Assembly: GCF_000577615.1 (NCBI RefSeq)
Contig: NZ_CBXX010000006.1
Span: 1-64,000 of the forward strand
Direction: 5' to 3'
DNA from: Herbaspirillum sp. RV1423
GTDB taxonomy: Bacteria; Pseudomonadota; Gammaproteobacteria; Burkholderiales; Burkholderiaceae_D
DNA length: 64,000 bases
Below the pieces are notes generated by a model. The model was not told the origin of the DNA. It saw only the letters and a list, made by a program, of their open reading frames with translations, and ran no database searches. Below, in pieces: positions 23,715 to 32,093 of the stretch; position 1 is the stretch's first letter; each line of letters starts with the position of its first letter. A program made the translations under genes and the position numbers.

Positions 23715-24953
23715 TCAGGAAGTTCGTCCCGCCGAGGCAGATGAATCTGCCCGCTTCATAGCATAGAGGGCCACGATGGAAGCGGCGAAGCCCGATGCCG
23801 CGCCGACGCCGAGGGCCCAGCGCGGGCCGAGGTGATCGGCCACCCAACCCACGATCGGTGCGCCGATCGGCGTGCCCCCGAGCGCGATGCCGACGCGCAG
23901 CGCCATCACCCTTCCCCGCATGGCGGGCTCGGTCGTGAGCTGCATCAGGCTGTTGGTCGCGTTGGTGAAGGTCAAGGCGGCTACGCCGATGACGACCAGT
24001 GCGCAGGCGAACAGCCAGTAGCCCGGGGCCACTGCGGCCAGCGTGCAGCCGAGTCCGAAGATCGCGGTTCCAGCCAGCAGGGACATGAATTGTGGCCGAT
24101 CGCGGCCGGCGGCAAGCAGTGCTCCCGCGACGGTACCGATGGCCATGATCGAGGACAAAAGGCCGTAGCCGCGCGCATCGGTGTGGAAGACGCCGACGGC
24201 CATGGTCGAGATGAAGATCGGGAAATTCAGTCCGAACGTACCGATCAGGAACAACATGAGCAGGATCGCCTTGAGGTCCGGTCGGAACCATACATAGCGT
24301 AAACCCTCGGCGAGGCCGCCCTTGGTCCGGTGCGCCCGTGCATTCGTGTGCAGACCGGAGATGCGTAGCAGAAACAGGGAGGCCAGCACTGCGATGAAGC
24401 TGGCGCCGTTAAGCAGAAACGCCCAGCCGGTGCCAATCGAAGCGATGACCAGACCTGCCACGGCCGGTCCGATCATTCGCGCCGCGTTGAACGAAGTCGA
24501 GTTGAGCGCGACCGCGTTCGGCAGATCCGCGTCACCGACCAGTTCTGCCACAAAGGTCTGGCGTACGGGGGCATCAAAAGCCGAGGCGCAACCGGACAGA
24601 AAGGCAAATACATAGACCTGCCAGAGCTGGACGTTGCCTGTGACGGTGAGAAGCCCCAGCGCCAAGGCGAGCACCCCCATTGTCGCCTGGGTCGCCATCA
24701 GGAGCTTGCGCTGGTCGTAGTGATCGGCGGCGAAGCCGGTCCAGGGCAGCAGCAGGAGCTGCGGCCCGAACTGGAGCGCCATGACCGTGCCCACGGCCGA
24801 CGCGTTGTGATGCGTGAGCTGGGTCAGCACCAGCCAGTCCTGAGCCGTGCGTTGCATCCACGTTCCCACGTTGGAGACCAGCGCACCAGCCGCCCAGATG
24901 CGGTAGTTGAAGTTCCTCAGCGAACGGAAGACGCCCGTTGCTGGCGCATTCAC
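23715..24953 (-). CDS. MFS exporter, DHA3/EntS-like
   Basis: This 412-aa transporter has 12 predicted helices. Its N-terminal FRSLRNFNYRIWAAGALVSN and WMQRTAQDWLVL are typical of the DHA3 (EntS/MefA-like) branch that exports siderophores, macrolides or other small molecules. The GTG start overlaps the stop of the upstream membrane-protein gene (GTGA). It is the last gene of a MarR-isochorismatase-membrane protein-MFS operon, suggesting export controlled by MarR in response to an aromatic or toxic compound. The substrate is unknown. Confidence 0.85.
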   Translation of the reverse strand: MNAPATGVFRSLRNFNYRIWAAGALVSNVGTWMQRTAQDWLVLTQLTHHNASAVGTVMALQFGPQLLLLPWTGFAADHYDQRKLLMATQATMGVLALALGLLTVTGNVQLWQVYVFAFLSGCASAFDAPVRQTFVAELVGDADLPNAVALNSTSFNAARMIGPAVAGLVIASIGTGWAFLLNGASFIAVLASLFLLRISGLHTNARAHRTKGGLAEGLRYVWFRPDLKAILLMLFLIGTFGLNFPIFISTMAVGVFHTDARGYGLLSSIMAIGTVAGALLAAGRDRPQFMSLLAGTAIFGLGCTLAAVAPGYWLFACALVVIGVAALTFTNATNSLMQLTTEPAMRGRVMALRVGIALGGTPIGAPIVGWVADHLGPRWALGVGAASGFAASIVALYAMKRADSSASAGRTS

Positions 24954-25279
24954 GAACGCTCCCGCGTATTGCCGCCGTGGAAGCGGCCAAATAGCCGCGC
25001 GGAAAGCAGTCCGATGGCCACGATGCCGAGCCCAAGCGAGACGGCATCGCTCGTGCTCCTCAACTCGAAATCACCAATGCGGCAGACGAGCACGTAGCCG
25101 ATGACCAGATTCAGAAAACCCCAAAGCACGTTCACGGTCGATGAGGACAGGCCTTGCCCCGGCGGCTTCGCGAACGGGCTCTGAAACGGTTCGCCCATCA
25201 CGCCGGCGACGAAGTGCGGCACAGCGTTGGTGAGAAAGGCGCCGCCAAAGAAGTAGGAGACGAAATGAATCCATTCCAT
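24950..25279 (-). CDS. Small integral membrane protein of unknown function
   Basis: This 109-aa protein has about three hydrophobic segments (near 5-28, 48-66 and 78-96). The sequence FGGAFLTNAVPHFVAGVMG with QSPFAKPPGQG looks like a conserved bacterial membrane protein family whose name I cannot give. It is tightly packed between the isochorismatase gene (2-bp gap) and the MFS gene (4-bp overlap), so it is probably cotranscribed. It could be an accessory to the exporter. Confidence 0.65.
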   Translation of the reverse strand: MEWIHFVSYFFGGAFLTNAVPHFVAGVMGEPFQSPFAKPPGQGLSSSTVNVLWGFLNLVIGYVLVCRIGDFELRSTSDAVSLGLGIVAIGLLSARLFGRFHGGNTRERS

Positions 25280-25281
25280 TT

Positions 25282-25845
25282 TCAGGTGCTCCTTGTTGCG
25301 AGCAGATCGATGATGTCTTGAGTCGTGCCCGTTTCGCCCAGCTTCGGGAAGACGTTCTTGATGCTGTAGTCGTGCGCCTCCAAACGCGCGTCTGTCATGG
25401 CGTCGAGGGCCAGGGTCACGTTGAATCCCTGTTCATACGCCTGGCGTGCGGTCGACTCGACGCCAGTCCCGGTGGCGACACCGGTGACGACGATCTGGCT
25501 GACGCCCAGTGCCTTCAACCTGTCTTCGAGATCGGTGCTGGCGAACGCGCCCCAGGTTCGCTTCGTGACAACGATGTCGTCAGGCTGCTGATCGAGCTCG
25601 GGAATGAAGTCGGTCCACCCGGTCGGAAACGGTTCGCTGCGGCGCGGTCGCTCGGTGCGGCCTGGCGCCCCACCGGCAACGTTGACCAGCACCACCGGCA
25701 AGCCGTGTTCGCGAAATGCGTTGAGCAGTGCACGCGAGCGTTCCACGACCTTGTCGATGGGATGGATGAAAGGGGAGTCGACGATGCCTTTTTGCAGGTC
25801 AACAATGATAAGGGCTGTGTTCGGATCGAGTGTGGTGAGGGCCAT
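25282..25845 (-). CDS. Isochorismatase-family cysteine hydrolase
   Basis: This 187-aa alpha/beta hydrolase begins with TALIIVDLQKGI, which holds the catalytic Asp. A Lys is present in VVTKRTWGAF. In the segment IVVTGVATGTGVESTARQA the residue after GVAT, normally Cys, reads Gly or Thr. The usual motif is V-T-G-x-x-T-x-x-C-V-x-x-T, so the nucleophilic Cys appears replaced by Gly here. A non-hydrolytic or altered activity is therefore possible. It lies in the MarR operon, 29 bp after the regulator. Confidence 0.75.
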   Translation of the reverse strand: MALTTLDPNTALIIVDLQKGIVDSPFIHPIDKVVERSRALLNAFREHGLPVVLVNVAGGAPGRTERPRRSEPFPTGWTDFIPELDQQPDDIVVTKRTWGAFASTDLEDRLKALGVSQIVVTGVATGTGVESTARQAYEQGFNVTLALDAMTDARLEAHDYSIKNVFPKLGETGTTQDIIDLLATRST

Positions 25846-25874
25846 GTTAACTCCCGAAAGGGGCTGGGATTAGC

Positions 25875-26327
25875 TCAGAAGTCGGCGAGTCGCTGCAGCA
25901 GCTTCACTGCAGCCGCGAGTTCGCTTTGTTCCTGAGGGGACAGTTGTGCCTGCAGAGCACGGACCAGCCAGTCTTCTTTGGCGACCCGGCTTGCCTTAAG
26001 GCTTTTCCGGAAACCAGGCGTCAGGTCGACCAGGGTTTGTCGCCCATCGGTGGGATCGGGTTTGCCACTGACGGCCTTCATCACCTCCAGTCTTGCCACC
26101 GTGATACGCATGGACTGTGGGCGAACGCTCTCCGCCCGCGCGAGAGCGGAGACGGTTGCGGGGCCGTCGCGATCCAGGCGAAGTAGCACCGACTTCTGTG
26201 CGGACGTGAAGTCGCCCGAATGCGCCTGCTCTCGGACCCGTCGAATCAATTTGCCCAGGGAAATGCGCAGTTCACCGGCCAGCGAGGTCGCTGACGGTGT
26301 TTTGGATGGAAGTGAGGAATTGGCCAT
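25875..26327 (-). CDS. MarR-family transcriptional regulator
   Basis: This is a 150-aa winged-helix regulator. The HTH core reads VSALARAESVRPQSMRITVARLE, followed by the wing with DPTDGRQTLVDLTP, where the conserved Asp-Arg pair is visible. The start at 26327 is preferred over a frame extension of four codons. It is the first gene of the isochorismatase-membrane protein-MFS operon and has a palindromic candidate operator 21 bp upstream, so autoregulation and ligand-relieved repression of the exporter are likely. Confidence 0.87.
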   Translation of the reverse strand: MANSSLPSKTPSATSLAGELRISLGKLIRRVREQAHSGDFTSAQKSVLLRLDRDGPATVSALARAESVRPQSMRITVARLEVMKAVSGKPDPTDGRQTLVDLTPGFRKSLKASRVAKEDWLVRALQAQLSPQEQSELAAAVKLLQRLADF

Positions 26328-26347
26328 GTGCCAAACCATAACACAAA

Positions 26348-26362
26348 TACAGAAAAACTGTA
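26348..26362. promoter_or_regulatory. Candidate MarR operator TACAG-N5-CTGTA
   Basis: A perfect 5-bp inverted repeat with an A5 spacer lies 21 bp upstream of the marR-type start codon, in an AT-rich promoter region. Another CTGTA half-site follows at 26371-26375. Position and symmetry fit a MarR site. From 26363 to 26598 no convincing gene is seen. Confidence 0.5.
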
Positions 26363-26598
26363 CATATAAACTGTATTAATAATCGTGTGCCTTTTGAATA
26401 TTCAGTGTCTTCTGCAGGGCGGACGGCCTCACTATGCAAGTGGATCCCGGATTCGTGCGGACGTGTTGGACGCCTGCGATTCTTTGGAAAATGTGCTTTC
26501 GGAAATCGATGAGGACGAGGACAAGAAACGCAAGGTCCCTGCGAAGAACTTCAATGGTCGCCAATGACCGCGCGAAGCGCCAGAATGGCAATGTCTGG

Positions 26599-27315
26599 CT
26601 AACGTTTCTTGACTCGCCGCCGGAACGAATGAAGAAATCGGCATCTGGCTATGCGGAATCCTGATACTGCGATTTCCTGACCGCTCGCACGAAATCGGTC
26701 AGCCAGCGCCATGCGTCTTACGCGGTCCAGCCGGAACGAGCGGAAGTCGTTGCGCGTTTCGCACCACGCCGCGATCGACCAGGTTCCGGCCCAGAAATAC
26801 AGCGCCAGCGGCCAGATCGCACGCTGCGTCGCCTGGCCGCGCGCGTCGATGTAATCGAGTTGCAAGGTGCGACGCTTGCCGATGGCCTGGCGGATTCCCT
26901 CGAGCCGTTCGCCGTGCGCCGGATCGATGTGGAAACCGGGCGCGAACAGCGCCGTGTTTTCGACGAAGTCGCGTTTGTCCTGCGGCAGCGCCAGCACGAT
27001 CTTGGCCAGCGAAGCCGCGGCGGAAGCCGCCAGTTGGGGCCCGCCCCAGGCTTGCACCATGCGCATGCCGATGACCAGCGAGTCGATTTCGTCAGGCGAG
27101 AACATCAGCGGCGGCAGGTCGAAACCCGTTTTGTTGATGCGGTAGCCGACGCCCGCTTCGCCCTCGACCGGCACGCCGGACAGCGACAGGTCGCACACGT
27201 CGCGATAGATGGTGCGCTCCGACACCGACAGCCATTCGGCCAACTGGCGCGCCGTGGTGAGGCGGCGTCCGCGCAGGTATTGGGTGATCTGGAACAGTCG
27301 GTCGGCGCGGCGCAT
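26599..27315 (-). CDS. YafY-type HTH/WYL-domain transcriptional regulator
   Basis: This 238-aa protein has an N-terminal HTH_11 domain (RLFQITQYLRGRRLTTARQLAEWL, then SERTIYRDV) and a WYL-like ligand-sensing domain with LQLDYIDARGQATQRAIWPLALYFW. The ATG at 27315 is where homology begins. The last 20 or so residues (from GFRIARCRF onward, basic) are encoded by the 48-bp repeat copy B and look unlike the family, so the natural C-terminus may have been altered there. It is probably the regulator of, or cotranscribed after, the VOC gene upstream. Confidence 0.82.
   Translation of the reverse strand: MRRADRLFQITQYLRGRRLTTARQLAEWLSVSERTIYRDVCDLSLSGVPVEGEAGVGYRINKTGFDLPPLMFSPDEIDSLVIGMRMVQAWGGPQLAASAAASLAKIVLALPQDKRDFVENTALFAPGFHIDPAHGERLEGIRQAIGKRRTLQLDYIDARGQATQRAIWPLALYFWAGTWSIAAWCETRNDFRSFRLDRVRRMALADRFRASGQEIAVSGFRIARCRFLHSFRRRVKKR
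26618..26665. repeat. 48-bp direct repeat, copy B
   Basis: This is the second copy of the repeat at 23547-23594 (44 of 48 identical), located inside the 3' end of the YafY-type regulator gene. The two copies are 3071 bp apart, start to start. Confidence 0.8.
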
Positions 27316-27421
27316 GGGTTTGCCAGGAAGTGGGGAGTGGCTGCCATTCTGGCATGAGTGCGCCGGCTTGCCCATCGCCGCCAAGGGACGGCGGCGGGTT
27401 TGCCGACGCTGCCCGGGATTC

Positions 27422-27793
27422 TTATTGCATGGCGTGCAGGGCGATGCGATTGCCTTCGGTGTCGATGAGGTGGGCAATGTAGTCGAGCTGTCGCGGCAGC
27501 TCGAACTTGTCCAGCACGACCTTGCCGCCGGCGGGAACGATGTGCTCGATCGCCTTCTGGATGGATGGGCTGGCATCGAGGTAAACCAGTACGCCGTCGG
27601 CGCTGGCCTTGAACGCCTGGGTTTCGGTCAGGCAGCCGCAGGATTCTTCGGCGGCATTGTTGAAAATGGCCATCGGCGATGCATCGGAATCGGTTGCGAT
27701 GCGCAGCTTGCCGTCGAGGACGGTTTCGTAGAATTTGGCGGCGCGGGCGAGGTTGGTGATGGGGATTTCGAACCAGTTGATTTGGGTTGTCAT
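27422..27793 (-). CDS. VOC (glyoxalase/bleomycin resistance) family protein
   Basis: This 123-aa single-domain VOC protein begins INWFEIPITNLARAAKFYETVL and ends HLIDTEGNRIALHA, with the paired beta-alpha-beta-beta-beta modules of the fold. The group resembles YetF/PhnB-like proteins whose substrates are mostly unknown. AAGGAAG precedes the ATG. The YafY-type regulator begins 106 bp downstream in the same direction, a pairing common in proteobacteria. Confidence 0.85.
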   Translation of the reverse strand: MTTQINWFEIPITNLARAAKFYETVLDGKLRIATDSDASPMAIFNNAAEESCGCLTETQAFKASADGVLVYLDASPSIQKAIEHIVPAGGKVVLDKFELPRQLDYIAHLIDTEGNRIALHAMQ

Positions 27794-27891
27794 GATGTCT
27801 TCCTTTTTTGTATTCCGTGGTTGGTATGCCGGTCGGCACGGAAGACATCATGACGGGGGGCTGCTGACAGCCTGCTGTCAGCAGGGATGAG

Positions 27892-28881
27892 TCAGGCCGC
27901 GATTCCCGCCTTGGGCGCTGCGCTTGCATCGGCGCGTTCGGCATAGCGCCGCGCCAGCACCGCGCACAGCATCAGTTGCATCTGGTGGAACACCATGATC
28001 GGCAGCAACACGATACCCACGCCGCTGCCGCTGAACAGCACCGACGCCATCGGAATGCCGGAAGCCAGCGATTTCTTCGAGCCGCAGAACACCAGCACGA
28101 TTTCATCCTCGCGCGAAAAACCCAGCGCGCGGCTGCCGAAGGTCGTCAGCGTCAGCACGCCGCCCAGCAGGATGGCGTTGACCAGCAACAGCAGCGCCAG
28201 TTGCTGCGGCGGGAACAGATGCCACACACCTTGCACCACCGCTGCGCTGAACGCGGCATACACGGCCAGCAGAATCCCGCCGCGGTCTACCACGGCAAGC
28301 AGGCCCTTGTTGCGCAACACCCAGTCGCCGATCCACGGACGCAACACATTGCCGAGGACAAACGGCAGCAGCAGTTGCAGCAGGATGCCGGTGACCTGCC
28401 CGAGGCCGCCGCCGTCGTGGTGGCGATGCAGCAGCAGCGTCACCAGGATGGGCGTAAAGACGATGCCCAGAAGGTTCGACGCGGTGGCGCCGCAGATCGC
28501 GGCCGGCACGTTGCCGCGCGCGATCGAGGTAAAGGCGATCGACGATTGCACGGTCGACGACAGCGTGCAGACGAACAGCACGCCAAGCCACAGTTCCGGC
28601 GTCAGCAAGCCCGGGAACAGCGCTTGCAGCGTCAGCCCCAGTATCGGAAACAACACGAAGGTGCAGCCCAGCGTCAGCAAATGCAGGCGCGGCTGCCGGA
28701 AGCCGGACAGGGCCGCTTCGCGCGACAGGCGCGCGCCGTGCAGGAAGAACAGCAGCGCGATGGCGGTGTTGCTGGCCAGGTGCATGACGCTTTCGAAGCC
28801 GCCGGTGGCGGGCAGCAGCGTGGCCAGCAGGACCGTACCGAGCAGCATCAGCGTGAAGGTGTCGGGGAGATAACGTTTCAT
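27892..28881 (-). CDS. SBF-like bile acid:sodium symporter family protein (YfeH-like)
   Basis: This 329-aa protein has about ten hydrophobic segments. Signatures include LFFLHGARLSREAAL, TLSSTVQSSIAFTSIARGN and VFCGSKKSLASGIPMA, typical of the SBF-like (DUF4137/YfeH) branch of the BASS superfamily. It would be a sodium-coupled importer or exporter of an organic anion whose substrate is unknown. It is divergently transcribed from the LysR gene at 29054, with an inverted repeat between them. Confidence 0.87.
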   Translation of the reverse strand: MKRYLPDTFTLMLLGTVLLATLLPATGGFESVMHLASNTAIALLFFLHGARLSREAALSGFRQPRLHLLTLGCTFVLFPILGLTLQALFPGLLTPELWLGVLFVCTLSSTVQSSIAFTSIARGNVPAAICGATASNLLGIVFTPILVTLLLHRHHDGGGLGQVTGILLQLLLPFVLGNVLRPWIGDWVLRNKGLLAVVDRGGILLAVYAAFSAAVVQGVWHLFPPQQLALLLLVNAILLGGVLTLTTFGSRALGFSREDEIVLVFCGSKKSLASGIPMASVLFSGSGVGIVLLPIMVFHQMQLMLCAVLARRYAERADASAAPKAGIAA

Positions 28882-28980
28882 GGCGGTAAGAAGATGGCAA
28901 AAGAAAACAGGCTGTGCGCGTTTGCATGACGTGGGCGACGTGCATGTACGGCAACGGCCTTTGCCACATGATAAGAAAAG

Positions 28981-29011
28981 ACGTTATCATCGGGAACCCC
29001 TTTGATAACGT
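28981..29011. promoter_or_regulatory. Perfect 9-bp inverted repeat, candidate LysR operator
   Basis: ACGTTATCA and TGATAACGT are exact reverse complements separated by 13 nt, in the intergenic region between the divergent SBF and LysR genes. The site is 42 bp from the LysR start. Size and symmetry fit a LysR recognition box that would control the transporter and autoregulate. Confidence 0.6.
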
Positions 29012-29053
29012 TGACTGTCATCGGATTTTCCGATTTCAGCGCGGGAGCTGCCC

Positions 29054-29911
29054 ATGTTCAACCCAGTCTGGCTGAAGACGTTCAGCACCGTCGCCGCCTC
29101 CGCCAGCTTCACCGAGGCCGGGCGCCGGCTGGGCCTGACGCAATCGAGCGTCAGCGACCACGTCCGCCGTCTCGAAGAGAGCGCCGGTCGCCGCCTGTTT
29201 GTGCGCGACACGCATTCGCTGGCGCTGACGGCGGACGGTGAAAGCCTGCTGGTCCATGCGCGCCTGATCCTGGAGGCGCATGCGCGCGCCGAGGCACAGT
29301 TCAAGGCGCCGAAGCTGCGCGGCCGCGTGCGCTTCGGCACGTCCGACGATCTTGCTATGGGACCGTTGCCGGACATGCTCGCGGCGTTTCGCAACAAGCA
29401 TCCCGAGGTCGAACTGGAAATCACCATCGGTCTCACCAGTGAGCTGTATCAGCGCCTCGACAACGGCGAACTCGACCTCATCGTCGGCAAGCGCCGCCCC
29501 GGCGAGCAGCGCGGCCAGGCCATGCTGCGCGTGCCGCTGGTCTGGCTGGCGCGTCCGGAAACCGTGGTGGACCTGAACCAGCCGTTGCCGCTGATCCTGT
29601 TGCCGGAGCCCAGCGTGACGCGCGCGGCGACGCTGGCCACGCTGGGCGCGGCAGGTCGCCACTGGCGCATCGTCTGCACCAGCGGCAGCCACGCCGGCTG
29701 CATGGCGGCAGCGCGCGGCGGCTTGGGGCTGGCCGTCCTGCCGCAGCATCTGGCCACGCGCGAGCTGACCTTGCCGGTCAATCACGCCAGCCTGCCGGCG
29801 TTTCCCGATGTCGAATATGTGGCGCTCACGGCAAGGCGCCTAAGCCGGCCGGCCGACACGCTGTTCCAGATTCTCATGGCGAGCGGGCTGCAGGCCGCCC
29901 CGGGAAGATAA
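29054..29911 (+). CDS. LysR-family transcriptional regulator
   Basis: This 285-aa LTTR has an N-terminal HTH (WLKTFSTVAASASFTEAGRRL, then SSVSDHVRRLEE) and an effector-binding domain from about residue 88 (RGRVRFGTSDD). The subgroup with PDMLAAFRNKHPEVELEI often controls transporters. It is divergent from the SBF-like transporter gene, and the 9-bp inverted repeat in the shared promoter region supports direct control of that gene. Confidence 0.88.
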   Translation: MFNPVWLKTFSTVAASASFTEAGRRLGLTQSSVSDHVRRLEESAGRRLFVRDTHSLALTADGESLLVHARLILEAHARAEAQFKAPKLRGRVRFGTSDDLAMGPLPDMLAAFRNKHPEVELEITIGLTSELYQRLDNGELDLIVGKRRPGEQRGQAMLRVPLVWLARPETVVDLNQPLPLILLPEPSVTRAATLATLGAAGRHWRIVCTSGSHAGCMAAARGGLGLAVLPQHLATRELTLPVNHASLPAFPDVEYVALTARRLSRPADTLFQILMASGLQAAPGR

Positions 29912-29925
29912 GGTATTGCGGCAGA

Positions 29926-30321
29926 TCAGTCGGCGTCGACGACCAGCCCGGGCCGGTTCAACGCGCGGATGCGGCGGTCGACGAAGTAGCCGCCCGCTTC
30001 GGTGTAGCGCAGGTAACAGCGGCCGCATATTGCGCAGGCCGACACATTGCAGCGGTTGTAGGGGAAATAGCGCGGCGCGATCGGCGCATCGCCGGATTCG
30101 TAGCGGGTGCCGTGCGGATGATATTCGGCAAAGCCGGGTTCGTCGTAAGGATCGGCCAGCAGCGTGCCGACGTCCTTCAATTGCGATTCGGGAAACGATA
30201 GCGGCGTGCTGGTCCAGCAGGACAGGTCGGCTTCGGCGCAGGCGCATGCCGCCGTCACCGCGGCGCTACGTTGCGCCAGCGCGCGCAGGCCGTCGCTGTC
30301 CAGCACAGGCAGATCGGTCAT
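29926..30321 (-). CDS. Conserved Cys-rich hypothetical protein
   Basis: This 131-aa protein carries a cysteine cluster near residues 88-105 (NRCNVSACAICGRCYLRY), suggesting a zinc or iron-sulfur site, plus Cys26/Cys28 and Cys35 in the N-terminal half. A conserved PRYFPYNRC segment precedes the cluster. I recognise no named family. It is separated by 6 bp from the upstream fapA-type gene and is probably cotranscribed with it. Confidence 0.7.
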   Translation of the reverse strand: MTDLPVLDSDGLRALAQRSAAVTAACACAEADLSCWTSTPLSFPESQLKDVGTLLADPYDEPGFAEYHPHGTRYESGDAPIAPRYFPYNRCNVSACAICGRCYLRYTEAGGYFVDRRIRALNRPGLVVDAD

Positions 30322-30327
30322 GGCGAT

Positions 30328-31953
30328 TTACTTTCCGCCGAACGAGATTTTTCCGCCTTGCAACTGCGCGGTGCCGCCGCCGAAGTCGCTCAGCACTTGC
30401 CACACCTGTTTGGCGATGCGCATTTCGACGCCTTCATAGACGGCCTTGACGGCAACGATGCGCGCCGATTCCGCGGCGACCAGGTCTTCCTTCATTTCGT
30501 TCTGTTCGGCGACCAGGTCCTTGACTTCCTGCGCCAGCGTCTTGCGCTTGAGTTCTGCTTCCTCGCCCATGCCGTTCCTGGCTTTTTCGGGATTCTGCTT
30601 GTAGTGGGCGATCTGCTTGATGACGCGATCGAGCTCGTCGAGTTTCCTCTGGAATTCCTGCTCTTTGGCACGCAGCTTTTCTTCCAGGTAGGGATCGAGG
30701 CCGACCTGGATCTTGGTGGTGGCGGCGTTGGGCGAACCGAGGGCAACCGCCTTGATCATCATCGTGGCCTGGGCGCGGCCGCCGATGATCTGGCCCAGTT
30801 TGGGATTGGTCTTGCCGACCAGGATTTCGTTGCCGGCCAGCATTTCGCACTGGCGCGCGTTGCCGGCGAGCATGATGCTGTCGCCCGCTTCGATGTGCGC
30901 GCTCTCCGCGAACAGCGCCTGCACCGAGCCTTCGGCCTTGATCTTGGCGGCAATCGACGCCGCGCCGGGCTGGGTTTCCGAGTGGCCGATGATGCCGCCC
31001 TTGACGGTGATGTTGCCGCCGGCGATGATTTCGGCCGCTTCCACGGTGCCGTTGACGAAAACGTCGCCGGAGACGTGCAGGCGCATGCCGGTCTTGACGT
31101 CGCCCTTGATCTTGACCGTGCCGGAGAAGTCGATATTGCCGGTGCTGAGATCGACGTCTTCGATTTCGACGATGGGGTTGACCTTGACGCCGTTGGTGAT
31201 CAGTTGCGGCTGACCGGCGATGGCGGCGATCAGCAGGTCGGGGTTTTCCTTGTCGACTTCGGTGCCGACGCAATCCTTGTTGAAACCGAGGTCGGGAATC
31301 GGCAGCGCCGGCACCGCCTGGCCCTTGATGTTCACGCCATTGGTGCCGGGCACCGGCGGGATGCGTCGCATCAGTGGATCGCCGATGTTGATCAGCAGCA
31401 GATGCCCGAGGTCGGAGTATTGCACGACGGCGTCTTCGTCGATCTCGGAAAGCTCGTCCTCCTTCTCGTCGAGCAGGCTTTCGAAGCGCGCGTGCTCGCC
31501 CTGGACCGGTTCGTCGCCTTTGGCGACGAGCAGTTTGGCGCAGTGTCCCGCGCTCAGCGCGCCGCGCAGCACTTCATGCATAATGCCGTGCGTGATGCCT
31601 TGCGCGCGGATTTCGTTGATGACCTCGACCGAGCGGGCGCGGCCACCTTGCGGCGGCACCAGCGTGAGATAGGCCTCCATCAGGTCGTCGGATACTTCGA
31701 GCAGGAACTCGCCGTCGCGTCGTTCGCCGATTTTTTGCGATACGGCCTCCTTGGCGCCTGCGACCTTGGCCGCAAAGTCGCCGAGCGCGGCGTCGTCGAT
31801 GTACAGCTTGGTAAAGCCGCCATCGGTCAGCATCTGCTTCAGAATCACGAGATTGGGGACTTGCATGCCCTCGATCGGGGTAAATGCCGCTACCAGTTCT
31901 CCGCTGACTCTGTCGTAGTTGAACGACAGCGATTGCGGGCTTGTTTGTTCCAT
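30328..31953 (-). CDS. FapA / DUF342 polymer-forming-type protein
   Basis: This 541-aa protein has the FapA layout. An N-terminal domain (about 1-180) precedes a parallel beta-helix rich in repeated Gly and Val (IDFSGTVKIKGDVKTGMRL, HVSGDVFVNGTVEAAEIIAG, GNITVKGGIIGHSET). A C-terminal coiled coil follows (about 415-500, EEKLRAKEQEFQRKLDEL). FapA-family proteins are linked to flagellar assembly or surface structures in some species, but function varies. The ATG at 31953 is preferred over an 11-codon extension. The Cys-rich gene follows after 6 bp. Confidence 0.82.
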   Translation of the reverse strand: MEQTSPQSLSFNYDRVSGELVAAFTPIEGMQVPNLVILKQMLTDGGFTKLYIDDAALGDFAAKVAGAKEAVSQKIGERRDGEFLLEVSDDLMEAYLTLVPPQGGRARSVEVINEIRAQGITHGIMHEVLRGALSAGHCAKLLVAKGDEPVQGEHARFESLLDEKEDELSEIDEDAVVQYSDLGHLLLINIGDPLMRRIPPVPGTNGVNIKGQAVPALPIPDLGFNKDCVGTEVDKENPDLLIAAIAGQPQLITNGVKVNPIVEIEDVDLSTGNIDFSGTVKIKGDVKTGMRLHVSGDVFVNGTVEAAEIIAGGNITVKGGIIGHSETQPGAASIAAKIKAEGSVQALFAESAHIEAGDSIMLAGNARQCEMLAGNEILVGKTNPKLGQIIGGRAQATMMIKAVALGSPNAATTKIQVGLDPYLEEKLRAKEQEFQRKLDELDRVIKQIAHYKQNPEKARNGMGEEAELKRKTLAQEVKDLVAEQNEMKEDLVAAESARIVAVKAVYEGVEMRIAKQVWQVLSDFGGGTAQLQGGKISFGGK

Positions 31954-32093
31954 GTTATCTCTCGGAAGTCCCTGTCCGTAGCTCAACGACAGGATTTCCG
32001 CTTCCTTTAAGTGAATTGTTATGTGGCAAGATGATCCTGTAAATTGCCGTTAAGTACAAGGGTTGTTTCGGTTGGAAATCATGAATTGTCAAT

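Noticed and set aside
26385..26567. Plus-strand open frame between the marR-type gene and the YafY-type gene
   Set aside because: No clear Shine-Dalgarno and no family match; the local sequence looks non-coding.
30271..32010. Long plus-strand open frame antisense to the FapA-type gene
   Set aside because: It mirrors the FapA gene codons. No recognisable domain, and the minus-strand protein fits a known family throughout.
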